Shown: positions 54,074 to 63,989 of the stretch, piece by piece | Layout: each line of letters starts with the position of its first letter | Position numbering within the stretch: the stretch's first letter is position 1 | Assembly (NCBI RefSeq): GCF_004135365.1 | Contig: NZ_CP035492.1 | Span: forward strand, 2,464,001-2,528,000 | Length of the DNA: 64,000 nt | From: Paenibacillus protaetiae | GTDB lineage: Bacteria > Bacillota > Bacilli > Paenibacillales > Paenibacillaceae | Reading direction: 5' to 3' | The notes under the pieces: model-generated | What the model was told of the DNA's origin: nothing | Database searches by the model: none | The model's input: only the letters and a program-made list of their open reading frames with translations | Position numbers and translations under genes: made by a program

Positions 54074-55417
54074 TTATTTTGCAATGACGGTCAGCGCGCT
54101 TTTAGGCGCAAGGCTCAAGGCTGCGGCATGGCCGCCCGGCAGATTCAGTTCAACGTTCGAAGTTTCGCCGCTGTCATTGAACAGCACGACGGCAATAGAA
54201 CCGTCCGCGTTGCGGAAAGCAACCGAACGAATCTCTTCTTTGCTCGACTCCGACGCAATGCGCACCGCTTTCGGGCGGATCGCTTTGCTGAAATGCGCAA
54301 GCGCATAATAATCAAGCGTATACGTCAGCTCTTTCGTCTGCTGGTTCACGGTTACGATGCCCCGGCAGGTGCTTTGGCCAAAGCCAGGAACGGCCGGCCC
54401 GTTGTTCTCATCCAGCGCCATATTCCAAAGCACAAACGATTTGCTATGATTGCGCAAAATTTCGATTCCCGTCCGCATCACGTTGGAGAACGCCTTCTCA
54501 AACGGCGGAATCCACTCGCCGCCGGAGCCTTCGGTGAAATGCACTTCTTTCCCCGGGAACGCTTCAAGCACATCCGTTTGGGCGGACGGACGGCCGCCGT
54601 ACCAGTGCCAAGCGACGCCGTCGACCGCATCGCCGGCTTGCTCCAGCACAGTCAGCGGATATTCCGGCTTGTCCCAGTTATGGTCGTAGCATAAAATTTT
54701 CGTGCCAATGCCGTTTCTCACGAAGCTTGGCTTCAAATAATCGCGTACGAATTCCGCTTGCGCTTCCGGCGGGAAAATCATGCCCGGGTAATGAACCGGC
54801 GAATACAGCGCTTCGTTCTGCGGCGTTACGGCGTAAACCGGCAAGCCATGCGCAGCGTAGCTTTGAATATAACGTACAAAATAGTTCGCATACGACGCGT
54901 AATAACGCGGCTCCAGCTCGCCGCCGATCATCGAGCCGCTTGTTTTCATCCAGCCTGGCGGGCTCCATGGCGAGCCCATCAGCTTCACGTCCGGGTTAAG
55001 GCGCACCGCTTCCTGAAGAAGAGGAATAATATCCTCTTCATCATGAGCGATAGAGAAGCCTTCCAGCTGCTCGTCGGTTTGCCCGTCAGGCAAATCGTTA
55101 TAGCTGTAAAAATCACGGGCGTAATCGGACGCGCCCATCGGATTGCGCAGCACCGACAATCCGATGCCGTCTTCCGCATCAAACAGTTTGCGCATTAGTC
55201 CGGCGCGCTGTTCAGGCTCCAGCACTTGATTGATCAAATAGGCGGACGAGTCCGTAAACGAAGCGCCAAAGCCGTCCATCTCCTGATACGTCACGCTGTC
55301 GTCAACCGTAATTGCGGCAAGCTCCGCTTCTGAAGAAGCCGGCGCAAGCTGCCGGGGCGCCTGTTCGTTAAACAACTCGCCTTCGCCTTTGGAATAATAC
55401 AATTTAAGATCCAGCAT
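54074..55417 (-). CDS. Glycoside hydrolase family 30 (glucosylceramidase-like)
   Basis: This 447-residue beta-glycosidase has the acid/base Glu in TPQNEALYS and the nucleophile Glu in EVHFTEGSGGEW, as in GH30. The N-terminus starts directly with a beta-strand-like region, and no signal peptide is seen, so it is cytoplasmic and probably acts on an imported oligosaccharide. The C-terminal 100 residues form the usual beta-sandwich. Last gene of the importer operon. Exact bond specificity (glucose, xylose or other beta-links) not determined. Confidence 0.88.
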   Translation of the reverse strand: MLDLKLYYSKGEGELFNEQAPRQLAPASSEAELAAITVDDSVTYQEMDGFGASFTDSSAYLINQVLEPEQRAGLMRKLFDAEDGIGLSVLRNPMGASDYARDFYSYNDLPDGQTDEQLEGFSIAHDEEDIIPLLQEAVRLNPDVKLMGSPWSPPGWMKTSGSMIGGELEPRYYASYANYFVRYIQSYAAHGLPVYAVTPQNEALYSPVHYPGMIFPPEAQAEFVRDYLKPSFVRNGIGTKILCYDHNWDKPEYPLTVLEQAGDAVDGVAWHWYGGRPSAQTDVLEAFPGKEVHFTEGSGGEWIPPFEKAFSNVMRTGIEILRNHSKSFVLWNMALDENNGPAVPGFGQSTCRGIVTVNQQTKELTYTLDYYALAHFSKAIRPKAVRIASESSKEEIRSVAFRNADGSIAVVLFNDSGETSNVELNLPGGHAAALSLAPKSALTVIAK

Positions 55418-55466
55418 GTTGGTTCCCTCCCATGATGTCTATGTTTACCCTATCCTTGCAATCGGT

Positions 55467-57116
55467 TTATTGAATGCCCAGCTTTTCTTTGTTGGCTTTC
55501 ATTTTGTCCGAGCGGATCTGTACGATCTTATCCCAGCCATTTTGATCCAGGAACGATTTGTAATCGTTCAGCGCCGAGTCGAAACCTTTATCATCCTTGG
55601 CGCGGATCATGCTGACCATATCGGAGTTCCATTTGGTATCAATGGCGCTGAGGGCGCGGGCTTCAGGCGTGCCTGGATCCGGGTTAATATTTTCGAGAAT
55701 AAAGTGCGGCACAAGCTTGCCTTTGCCCCATTCCTGCATTTGCTTGATGGCATCCGGGAATGCATCTGCGCTTAACGCTTTGTAACGGTCATGGCCGAAG
55801 AAAATAAATTCGCCCATCCGGTATTCTTTCTTGAATTTATCCGGATCGCTCAGGCGGACTTGGTTCGTTTCAGGCGTAAAGGATACTTTGCCGTTTGCAT
55901 CTTTTGTATACGTTTGGCCTTCGATCCCGTAGTTCGTCAGCATTTGACCTTCGTCGCTCAGCAAATACGTAAACAATTCGATAGCTTTCGCAGGGTCTTT
56001 CGCTTTTTTGGTTACAAAGCTGATCATCCAGCCGGTAATGCCCGATTGGTTCAGCGCCGGCTTGTTGCCCACTGTGCTTTGCGGCCCGTCAATCGCGATA
56101 TATTGCTCATCCGGGTGAGCCGTCATAAACGCCTGCAGGTTGCCGCCTTGCTGAGGCGTGCCATCCAGCAGCATCGTCGCATATTTGCCGGATTTTACTT
56201 TTTCCTCGAACGCAGTGCCGTCATCTGCGAAGCTGTCATCGCTGATCAGGCCGTCGCGGTAAGTTGCGTTCAATGTTTTCAGCCAGGTCAAATAGTCCGT
56301 GTCCAAGTTGCGGTTGTAGAAGCCGCCGTTGCTGTCTTCCAGCGGAACGCCAAGGAAGTCTTGGAATACGTTGCCGAGCGAGCCTGTGCCTGTGCCGATG
56401 GAGTTGAAGCCAAATGGCAGAAGGTCCGGGAATTTCTGTTTGATTTGTTTCAGTACCGATTCGAATTGCTCAGGCGTGCCCATTTCCGGTTTGCCAAGCG
56501 CTTCATATACGTCCTTGCGGATAATAAAGGCGGTTTTGGCAGGGATATTGCCGCTGTCATAATCCGCTTGCGTATTGGAATAGTCCGGGTAGCCGTACGT
56601 TTTGCCGTCTTTCATCTGGAACCAGTTAAGCGTATCTTTGGAAGCTACTTTATAGAAATAAGGGTCGTATTTATCGGCCAGGTCGTTAATCGGAACCGCC
56701 CACGAATTAGCTTTTTGCACAACTTGGGAGTTGGCGTCAAATACAGTAATCAGGTCAGGCATATCGCCGCCGGCAAAAAACGTATTCAGCTTCGTGTCGT
56801 CGCCGGTAATGAATTTGATGTTAATGTTCAGGTCTTCTTTAATTTTTTTCGTCACGACGTCGTTGCCGAAGTCGGTGTTCCACCAGTCGGCGTTCACATA
56901 CCAGGTCAATGTTGTCGGCTGATCCCGTTTGTCCACCTGCCATGAAGGCGTGTTGGGATCCGGAGTAAAGCCGGCGGCTGCGGCGTTATCTTTTTTCGAG
57001 CCTGATCCGCTGTTATTGTTGTTGGACGAGCAGCCGGATGCCACAAGCGTAACCGCAAGCGCCGCCGTCAAAACCGTGAGTCCTTTTTTGCCAAAAACAT
57101 GTTTTAACTTCACCAT
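55467..57116 (-). CDS. Sugar ABC transporter substrate-binding lipoprotein (LipO/LplA-like)
   Basis: This 549-residue binding protein has a signal peptide with lipobox (LVASGC). The mature part resembles family 1 extracellular solute-binding proteins of the large LplA/LipO group: TWYVNADWWNTDFGNDVVTK and GYPDYSNTQADYD. It goes with the two permeases to import an oligosaccharide, likely the GH30 substrate. AGCGCTT upstream (57142-57148) resembles the core of a cre-like site. Confidence 0.87.
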   Translation of the reverse strand: MVKLKHVFGKKGLTVLTAALAVTLVASGCSSNNNNSGSGSKKDNAAAAGFTPDPNTPSWQVDKRDQPTTLTWYVNADWWNTDFGNDVVTKKIKEDLNINIKFITGDDTKLNTFFAGGDMPDLITVFDANSQVVQKANSWAVPINDLADKYDPYFYKVASKDTLNWFQMKDGKTYGYPDYSNTQADYDSGNIPAKTAFIIRKDVYEALGKPEMGTPEQFESVLKQIKQKFPDLLPFGFNSIGTGTGSLGNVFQDFLGVPLEDSNGGFYNRNLDTDYLTWLKTLNATYRDGLISDDSFADDGTAFEEKVKSGKYATMLLDGTPQQGGNLQAFMTAHPDEQYIAIDGPQSTVGNKPALNQSGITGWMISFVTKKAKDPAKAIELFTYLLSDEGQMLTNYGIEGQTYTKDANGKVSFTPETNQVRLSDPDKFKKEYRMGEFIFFGHDRYKALSADAFPDAIKQMQEWGKGKLVPHFILENINPDPGTPEARALSAIDTKWNSDMVSMIRAKDDKGFDSALNDYKSFLDQNGWDKIVQIRSDKMKANKEKLGIQ

Positions 57117-57186
57117 TTTGTAATCCTCCCTTTTTTAAATAAAGCGCTTACCAAGCACGTCTTGCTGCCTTACTTGAAAAGTTCCT

Positions 57187-58073
57187 TTACTCTTTCACCG
57201 CCCCTACCATCATTCCGGAGATAAAGTACTTTTGAAGTATTGGATAAATCACAACAATCGGCAATGTTGTAATGACAATCGTTGCGAGTTGAACCCCTTT
57301 GGTTGCGACATCAATTACGGCCGAACCCCCGATATTTTGCATCGACTGGGTTTGCGACTGCACGATAATTTCGTACAGCTTCATTTGCAGCGGGTACAGC
57401 CATTGGTCGGTAATGTAAAGCTTGGTTGTCATAAAATCATTCCATTGCCCAACCCCGTTGAACAGTGCGATGGTAGCCATAGCCGGCATGGACAGCGGAA
57501 TAAAGATTTTCAAGAAGATCCGCCAGTCGCCGGCGCCGTCGATTTTGGCGGATTCCTCCAGCGATTCCGGCACATTGCGGAAAAAGTTCATTAAGATGAT
57601 GACATCGTAAAAGCTTAAAAGCGCAGGGATAATATAAACCCAGAAGCTGTTCAGCAGGCCAAGGGATTTGATCAGCAGGTAAGTCGGAATCATGCCCCGG
57701 AGAAAAACATCGTAATGACGCCCATCGCCACGTAAAACTTGCGGCCGCGAACATGCTTTTTGCTTAAGCCGTAGCCGATCATGGCACAGAAGAAAACATG
57801 CGTCCCGACGCCAAGCAGCGTTTTGGCAATGGAGATAAAAAACGACTGCCAAATGCTGTCATCCCGGAATACCGCCCGGTAATTTTCAAGCGAGAAATCA
57901 GTCGGCCAAAAAATAAAGCCGCCTTCCGCCAGCGATTTGCCCGAGCTGAGGGATGAAATGATGACGTTCCATAATGGAATTACAATGATTAAGGTGAATA
58001 AGACAAGCAACACGATATTGACGGTATCGAATATACGGCTATCCCAATCTCTTTTAGCTGCTTTAACGTTCAC
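57187..58073 (-). pseudogene. Sugar ABC transporter permease (LplC/YtcP-like), interrupted by a frameshift
   Basis: The N-terminal part (from GTG 58073, GGGGAGG upstream) ends at MFFSGA; the rest (GMIPTYLLIKSLGLLNSFWV onward, EAA loop EESAKIDGAGDWRIFLKIFI) is in another frame. One extra C in the CCCC run at 57695-57698 (a G run on the coding strand) gives the standard FFSGGMIPTY. All other features are normal: about 295 residues and six membrane segments. A sequence error is likely. Confidence 0.85.
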
Positions 58074-58097
58074 AGCCGTGCCTCCCCTCAAGCTGGC

Positions 58098-59080
58098 CTA
58101 TAATACGGATTGATTATCATTCAGACGGCTAGTAATTTTGTTTGCCGTGACAAGCAAAATAACGGATACAATAGAAATCCCGAGACCTACAGCTGTTGCA
58201 TAGGAGAAATCCCCTGCGTCAAGCCCATGCGATATACATAGGAGTTAATAACCTCCGCTTTATCGCGGTTTTGCGAGTTCATCAGAACCAGTGTCTGATC
58301 CAGGTTGGAGCCCAGTAAACCGCTTACAGTCAGGATCAGGTTTAAGCTGATAATGTTTCGCATGTTCGGCAGCGTAATGTTCCAAATTTGCCGCAGCCGG
58401 CCGGCGCCGTCGATTTTGGCCGCTTCGTAATACGTCGGGTCGATTTTAGCCATGACAGCCAAGTACAAAATCGTCCCCCATCCGGCGCTTTTCCAAATGT
58501 CGGACAATGTGGCGATCCACCAATATTTGCCCGCATCTAGCAAAATGTTATGAGGCTTCGAAATGATATGAAGGTCAAGCAGCAGCTCGTTGAACAAGCC
58601 GGTTGTGGAAAACCACGTGATGAGCATGCCGCCCAGCACGATCCACGATAAAAAGTGCGGCAAATACGAAATCGTTTGCACGAATTTTTTCAGCCGGCCC
58701 AATCGGACTTCGTAAATCATAATCGCCAAAATAATCGGAACTACAAAGCCGATGGCGAGCTTCAGGAAGCTGATGCCAAGCGTATTGACAACGGAATCCC
58801 AAAAATATTTGTCCGTCATAATAATATGGAAGTTATCAAAGCCAACCCACGGGGCGGAGCTTAAAGTATCGATAACGGTGTAGTTTTTAAAGGCGATCGA
58901 CAAGCCGTAAATCGGAATGTAGCAAAAAATAAACATAAAAATAATACCGGGAAGAATCATCGACTGAAGCTCCCACTGGCGGAAGAAATCAACAATAAAC
59001 GCTTTTATTCTTTGTCCCATCGGCTTTTTGCCGACAGCTTGAACGACGCCAGCTTCCGTAGCTGCTGCTGTTCTGCTCAC
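58098..59080 (-). pseudogene. Sugar ABC transporter permease (LplB-like), interrupted by a frameshift
   Basis: It reads normally from ATG 59080 (MSRTAAATEA) through the EAA loop (YEAAKIDGAGRLRQIWNITL) to RMGLTQG, then shifts. One extra base in the CCCC run at 58211-58214 restores DFSYATAVGLGISIVSVILL and a TAG at 58098. This is the normal C-terminus of the family, so a sequence error is likely. Partner of the permease at 57187. Confidence 0.87.
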
Positions 59081-59116
59081 CTGCTACTCCTCCTTTTTTA
59101 AAACATGCCCTCTAAA

Positions 59117-59138
59117 AAAATAAAAACGTTTTTATTTT
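59117..59138. promoter_or_regulatory. LacI-type operator before the sugar-importer operon
   Basis: A perfect 22-bp palindrome, AAAATAAAAAC followed by its reverse complement. The central ATAAAAACGTTTTTAT is identical to the site before the lacI gene. Confidence 0.85.
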
Positions 59139-59225
59139 AAGTCAAAAAAACCCCCTTGTACGAACTCCAAAATAAAAAAAATGAAGGTATCTCTTAGTCA
59201 GCGAATCGGGTCAGCGGCGATGCAG

Positions 59226-60236
59226 CTAATTCCGGTCGATTCGAACTTGGCTGGACTGGCGGACAATAAGCTCGCCGGTCAGTTTCTGAATGCGGCCCTG
59301 CTCTTTTTTTTGAATCATGCGGACCAGATGCTCGACAACCAATATGCCTTGCCTCGCAATCTGGTTGCGCACCGTTGTTAACGGCGGCGTAAAGTATTGC
59401 GCGATATCAATATCGTCAAAGCCAACAACGCTGATGTCCTGCGGCACCTCGTAACCTTGCGACTTTAACGCCCGCATGCAGCCGATTGCGCTTAAGTCGT
59501 TGCCGGCGAGAAAGGCGTCGGGCACTTTGCCGGGATGAAGATGAAGGAATGTTTTGACTGCGTTGTAAGAACCCTCTTCTTCGAAGTAGCCTTGCAAAAT
59601 ATAGCTTTCATCAATCGGGAACTGATAGTCGCGCAAGGCTGCAAGATACCCTTCCTTCCGCTGCACGCTGTCAAACATCGTATTTACGCCGGAAATATAG
59701 GCGATTTTTTTATGCCCCAGATTAATTAAATATTTGGTCGCTTCATATCCGGCTACGAAAGAATCGAATATAATGCTGCCCATCGTTTCATTTTGCACGA
59801 TACGGTCCAGAAAAACCGTTTTTATTTTATGCTTTTCCATAACGGCAATATCCCGTTCATCAATTTTCAGCTCTTCGAAAATAATGACCCCGTCAACACG
59901 GCCGCCTAAAATATTGCTCATAATAACTTGCTTGTCCTTCGTAACAAACACGTTTAAACCATAGCCAAGACGGTCGCATTCCCTTGCCATGGACTCCACC
60001 AGCGTATAGAAATACGGACCGGACACGCTGGTCGTAAAAAATCCAAGCATCTTGGACTTGCCCGACTTCAGCAGCTTGCCGTTTAAATTCGGCACGTAAT
60101 TTAACCGTTTTGCAACGTTAAGCACATGGTTTTTCGTTTCCGGATTTAATACATCTACATCATTTAAGGCATTGGAAACAGTAGATATTGAAACTCCCGC
60201 TTCTCTTGCAACATCCTTAATGGTGACTTTGCCCAT
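59226..60236 (-). CDS. LacI-family transcriptional repressor
   Basis: 336 residues. N-terminal helix-turn-helix and hinge (VTIKDVAREAGVSISTVSNA at residues 4-23) followed by a periplasmic-binding-like sensor domain. ATG at 60236. It probably represses the importer-GH30 operon and itself through matching palindromes, and the inducer would be the imported sugar. Confidence 0.9.
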   Translation of the reverse strand: MGKVTIKDVAREAGVSISTVSNALNDVDVLNPETKNHVLNVAKRLNYVPNLNGKLLKSGKSKMLGFFTTSVSGPYFYTLVESMARECDRLGYGLNVFVTKDKQVIMSNILGGRVDGVIIFEELKIDERDIAVMEKHKIKTVFLDRIVQNETMGSIIFDSFVAGYEATKYLINLGHKKIAYISGVNTMFDSVQRKEGYLAALRDYQFPIDESYILQGYFEEEGSYNAVKTFLHLHPGKVPDAFLAGNDLSAIGCMRALKSQGYEVPQDISVVGFDDIDIAQYFTPPLTTVRNQIARQGILVVEHLVRMIQKKEQGRIQKLTGELIVRQSSQVRIDRN

Positions 60237-60256
60237 AACAAAATTCTTCCTTTACA

Positions 60257-60272
60257 ATAAAAACGTTTTTAT
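60257..60272. promoter_or_regulatory. LacI-type operator before lacI (autoregulation)
   Basis: ATAAAAACGTTTTTAT, a perfect 16-bp palindrome, 20 bp before the lacI start; same core as the site at 59117-59138. Confidence 0.82.
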
Positions 60273-60286
60273 ATACACAACTTACC

Positions 60287-60301
60287 ATAGAAGCGTTTTC
60301 A
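60287..60301. promoter_or_regulatory. Possible cre site (CcpA)
   Basis: ATAGAAGCGTTTTCA matches WTGNNARCGNWWWCA with one mismatch at the third position. Suggests catabolite control of the divergent lacI region. Confidence 0.45.
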
Positions 60302-60482
60302 AAACAATACTTTTTTTTCGAATGCGGAGCCTGCGCCTTCCTGCATCTTCCCGAAGGGCAGCGCCGCCATTCGTTAAAGACCGCTTAAATCCATGATGGA
60401 GAAAGGGTTTTCATCACTTTTTGTCGAATAGAAATAGGACGGTTTTGTTTCCTTATTTCGCCTGTTTACGGAGCTGATTACG

Positions 60483-62312
60483 ATGAAAACGACCATTCAA
60501 ACGCAGTTTTTTGTTTATTATTTATTTCTGTCGGTTATACCGCTGCTGGCGTTATCCTATTATTCGTATGCCAGCATCAAAACGAACGCCGAGCAGGAGC
60601 TTGTCAATACCATTTCATTTGATGTGCGGCAAAGCCAGTCATCGCTTGATAATTTGTATACCCGGTTCCAGAAATATACCGATATCATCTCTAACTCTAC
60701 AACCTTCTACAATTCCGTCATTTCCATCGCCAGCGATATTCAGACCGGCAATATGCAGCAAGCTATTTATACCGGCGCTATGAACCTCGATCCGCAAATT
60801 AAAAGCCTGTTTGCTACCGATGACGATATCGCTGCCGCACTAGTTGTCATTGACGGGCGCCCCGTTTACAGCTACAAAGATTTTATATCCATCAACAACC
60901 ATTTCGACCAAAACCCGATTATCGCCAATACGATCAATACGCCGAACATGCACTGGTTCAGCAGCCAGTCCAACCCCTTTGGTTTGTTTGACGGCGAATA
61001 TACCGTTATTACCAAAAACGTATACGACATTATGGGCTATAACCCCAAAGAAAGCTTATGCCAATTCATTATTCTCGTGCGGCAGCAGCGCATTACCGAC
61101 ATATTGAACAGCCATCTGCGGCTTGCGGACAGCATGGTCAGCGTTATGGACGACAGCCATACGATCATCGCCAGCAATATGGACGGCACGGCTGCGAGCA
61201 GCGCCCGGTTCCGGGATATTACGAACCGGATCCCTTCCGGCCGTTCTGGCCAGGATACACAGTATATCGGCCGGTATCTCGTGCTGCAAAGCTTCTCCAA
61301 TGTGTCCAGCTGGCATATTATTCAGCTGTCCCCGTCCAGGCTCGTGACGAAAGCTTCCTCTTCGATCATTTTATTTACGGTCGTACTCATTATCAGCCTG
61401 CTCCTCGTAATGTTTTTGTTCTCCTATTTTATTTCGAAGGAAATTATTTTGCCGATCAAACGGCTTGCACATGCCATGAAAAAGGTTGGCGAAAAAAACA
61501 TCGTCATTTCCATCGCAAAACATTCGCGGAACGAAATCGGAGAAATCATTAACGGCTTCAACCAGATGGTGCGCCGGATCGATAATTTATTTAAACTTAC
61601 AATTGAAATCGAAGGCCAAAAAAGAAAGTCCGAAATTGACATGCTGAAATATCAAATTAATCCTCATTTTTTATACAACACGATTAATTCCATCCGGTTT
61701 TCGGCGATGAACCATCAGGATGAAGTCACCGCCGGCATGCTCGTAACATTAAGCCGGCTGCTTCGAAATACGCTGAGCCATTCCGATCTTGCGATTCAGC
61801 TGCAGCAGGAAATTCAAAATATAGATGATTATATTCAGCTGCAGCAGCTCCGGTACAACAACTTGCTGCATGTAGAATACCGGATCGACGATCAGACGCG
61901 CTTTTTATATGTTCCCCATATGATTTTGCAGCCTATTGTGGAAAACGCAATTTTGCACGGCTTAAGCCAAAAGCTGAATTCCGGCGAATACGCCGGCATC
62001 GTCATTTCATCGCAGCTGACGGATAACTTTATCCATGTCATCTCGGTCTATGACAACGGCATCGGCATTCCTAACGCGATGCTGGAGCGGATACTGGAAC
62101 AAGATGCATCAACCATTGTGTCCGACTCGCTTCATATCGGCCTCGTGAACATCCATAAACGGATCCGGCTGCAATACGGCGAACCTTACGGCATCGAGCT
62201 GGAAAGCGCTGAAGGATTGTACGCCAATGTCCGGATCGTATTGCCTGTCCTTAAGCATATAGACGATACGGTACCTATCTCCTTCGAACAGCTTGAAAAA
62301 AACTATACTTAA
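60483..62312 (+). CDS. Sensor histidine kinase, YesM family
   Basis: This 609-residue membrane kinase has a membrane segment at about residues 9-28, a large extracellular sensor domain, and a second membrane segment at about 294-316 followed by HAMP. The phospho-acceptor is His395 in YQINPHFLYNT; the ATPase N-box is at PIVENAILHG (Asn488). YesM kinases usually sense carbohydrates outside the cell. ATG at 60483 follows a region with no strong Shine-Dalgarno. Paired with the next gene. Confidence 0.88.
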   Translation: MKTTIQTQFFVYYLFLSVIPLLALSYYSYASIKTNAEQELVNTISFDVRQSQSSLDNLYTRFQKYTDIISNSTTFYNSVISIASDIQTGNMQQAIYTGAMNLDPQIKSLFATDDDIAAALVVIDGRPVYSYKDFISINNHFDQNPIIANTINTPNMHWFSSQSNPFGLFDGEYTVITKNVYDIMGYNPKESLCQFIILVRQQRITDILNSHLRLADSMVSVMDDSHTIIASNMDGTAASSARFRDITNRIPSGRSGQDTQYIGRYLVLQSFSNVSSWHIIQLSPSRLVTKASSSIILFTVVLIISLLLVMFLFSYFISKEIILPIKRLAHAMKKVGEKNIVISIAKHSRNEIGEIINGFNQMVRRIDNLFKLTIEIEGQKRKSEIDMLKYQINPHFLYNTINSIRFSAMNHQDEVTAGMLVTLSRLLRNTLSHSDLAIQLQQEIQNIDDYIQLQQLRYNNLLHVEYRIDDQTRFLYVPHMILQPIVENAILHGLSQKLNSGEYAGIVISSQLTDNFIHVISVYDNGIGIPNAMLERILEQDASTIVSDSLHIGLVNIHKRIRLQYGEPYGIELESAEGLYANVRIVLPVLKHIDDTVPISFEQLEKNYT

Positions 62313-62326
62313 ATGGAGGCAAATGC

Positions 62327-63919
62327 ATGTTGAGAGCAATCATCGTAGACGACGAGCCGTATGTGAGGCAAATGATCAAAGGCATGATTCCTTGGCAGCA
62401 GATGGACATGGAGCTGGCCGGCGAGTTTTATAACGGAGAAGACGCGTATCAGTTTATCGAGCAGCATTCCGGCATTGATGTGGCGTTCACCGACTTAAGG
62501 ATGCCGGTGATGGATGGCCTGCATTTAATCCGCCGTGCGCTGGAGGTGCGCCCCGGGCTTAATTTTATCGTCGTCAGCGCTTATGACGATTTTCATTTGG
62601 TGAAGGATGCCTTTATGCTTGGCGCCAAAGACTATTTGCTGAAGTCTGAAATGACCGAGCAGCAAATCCGGCATGTGCTGTCACGGCTGCAAGAGAAGGC
62701 CGCCGCTAATTCAGGCGGCTTAAGCGAAGGACCGGAGAAGGGCAGCGCGTATGACGGGCAATATTGGCTGAAGGAAACGCTGCTCAGCCGGCTTGCCGCC
62801 GGCCATATTAGCGCAGCGGATATCGGTACGCTGCAAAGCCTGCTGAGCGGCCATGCGCCCAAAAAATGGCGTAGCATGATGGTGAAGCTGCATAAGCCAA
62901 ACGGGCAAGCTGCTCCGCCGGCCGGTTCCTTCGCGGCGGAAATAACCCGTTATGTAATGGAGCAGGAGGAGGCGCTCGCTTGCCGTGAACAAATGCGCTG
63001 CGACATAGCAGCCGTTTCGCCCTATGAATACATGCTGGTGCTGCAATATGCCGTTCATGAAGCCGAAGCGGCCATGAACAGCCATATGACGGAATTATCC
63101 AGCCGGCTTAAACTTGAAGGGCTTTGTGCCAGCATCGGCATCAGCCGCACGTCAGCCGACTTCGCCAAGCTGCCTGCGCTGGCGGAAGAAGCGCGCTTAT
63201 GCGCCGCATATTGCTTTATTGCCGGCAACGGCTCTATCATCCGCTATACGCCGCAGCTGGCAGAACCTTCGCCGATGGAGATCAATGCCGCCGGCAGAAC
63301 CGCGCAGCTCAAAAAGCTGCTGAATACGTTATGGCTTGAACAAGGCAAGGCGGCGGATTTAACCGGTATCGCCATCTCCCCTTCATCCGTCTGTGTCCGG
63401 CACATTCAGGCAGTAGCGGACCTGTACATGAAATATCATTTTGTACTTGTTGATTTTGCCCAGCAAAACGGGCTGTTCACAGGCGCCACCGCGGCTTTAA
63501 GCGCGGAATACGAGCAGCACTGGAAGCATAACGGCGACCTGCATTCGTTAAACCAATGGCTGGCGTCCTTTATTCATGCACTTCAAACCTATAGAGGCGA
63601 GCATTCGATTATTCATCAAATCAAGCTGTATATGGCCAGCCATTATACGGATGACATCAGCCTGCAATCCGTCGCGGGCAAATTTAATATTAACAGCAGC
63701 TACTTAAGCCGGTTATTTTCCGAGAAGGAAAACGCCAGTTTTGTTGATTATTTATCGCACATCCGCATCTCGAAGGCGATGGAGCTGATGAAAACTTCCC
63801 ATTTCAAAATCTACGAAATATGCGAAAAGGTCGGGTATACATCGCCGGAACATTTCAGCCGGACATTCAAAAAAATGACCGGCAAAAGCCCCAAGCAGTT
63901 TATGGACGGGCGCAGCTGA
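62327..63919 (+). CDS. AraC-type response regulator, YesN family
   Basis: 530 residues. Receiver domain with acidic Asp8/Asp9, phospho-acceptor Asp56 (AFTDLRMPVMDG), and Lys106 (KDYLLKSE). A long middle region follows, and an AraC double helix-turn-helix at the C-terminus (LQSVAGKFNINSSYLSRLFS, then IYEICEKVGYTSPEHFSRTF). ATG at 62327 with GGAGG. Likely activates nearby sugar-uptake genes. Confidence 0.9.
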   Translation: MLRAIIVDDEPYVRQMIKGMIPWQQMDMELAGEFYNGEDAYQFIEQHSGIDVAFTDLRMPVMDGLHLIRRALEVRPGLNFIVVSAYDDFHLVKDAFMLGAKDYLLKSEMTEQQIRHVLSRLQEKAAANSGGLSEGPEKGSAYDGQYWLKETLLSRLAAGHISAADIGTLQSLLSGHAPKKWRSMMVKLHKPNGQAAPPAGSFAAEITRYVMEQEEALACREQMRCDIAAVSPYEYMLVLQYAVHEAEAAMNSHMTELSSRLKLEGLCASIGISRTSADFAKLPALAEEARLCAAYCFIAGNGSIIRYTPQLAEPSPMEINAAGRTAQLKKLLNTLWLEQGKAADLTGIAISPSSVCVRHIQAVADLYMKYHFVLVDFAQQNGLFTGATAALSAEYEQHWKHNGDLHSLNQWLASFIHALQTYRGEHSIIHQIKLYMASHYTDDISLQSVAGKFNINSSYLSRLFSEKENASFVDYLSHIRISKAMELMKTSHFKIYEICEKVGYTSPEHFSRTFKKMTGKSPKQFMDGRS

Positions 63920-63952
63920 CAAGCCGTCCCTCATGTTCTATACCAACAACAA

Positions 63953-63989
63953 GAAACCGCCTGGTCCGGGGGAACAGACGGTTTCTGCT
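63953..63989 (+). terminator. Likely terminator after yesN
   Basis: GAAACCG pairs with CGGTTTC; only a weak T-run before the window ends. Confidence 0.5.

Noticed and set aside
57187-59080. Programmed frameshifting in the two sugar permeases
   Set aside because: No slippery heptamer or stimulatory structure is evident and the genes are ordinary permeases; missing bases in G runs explain both.
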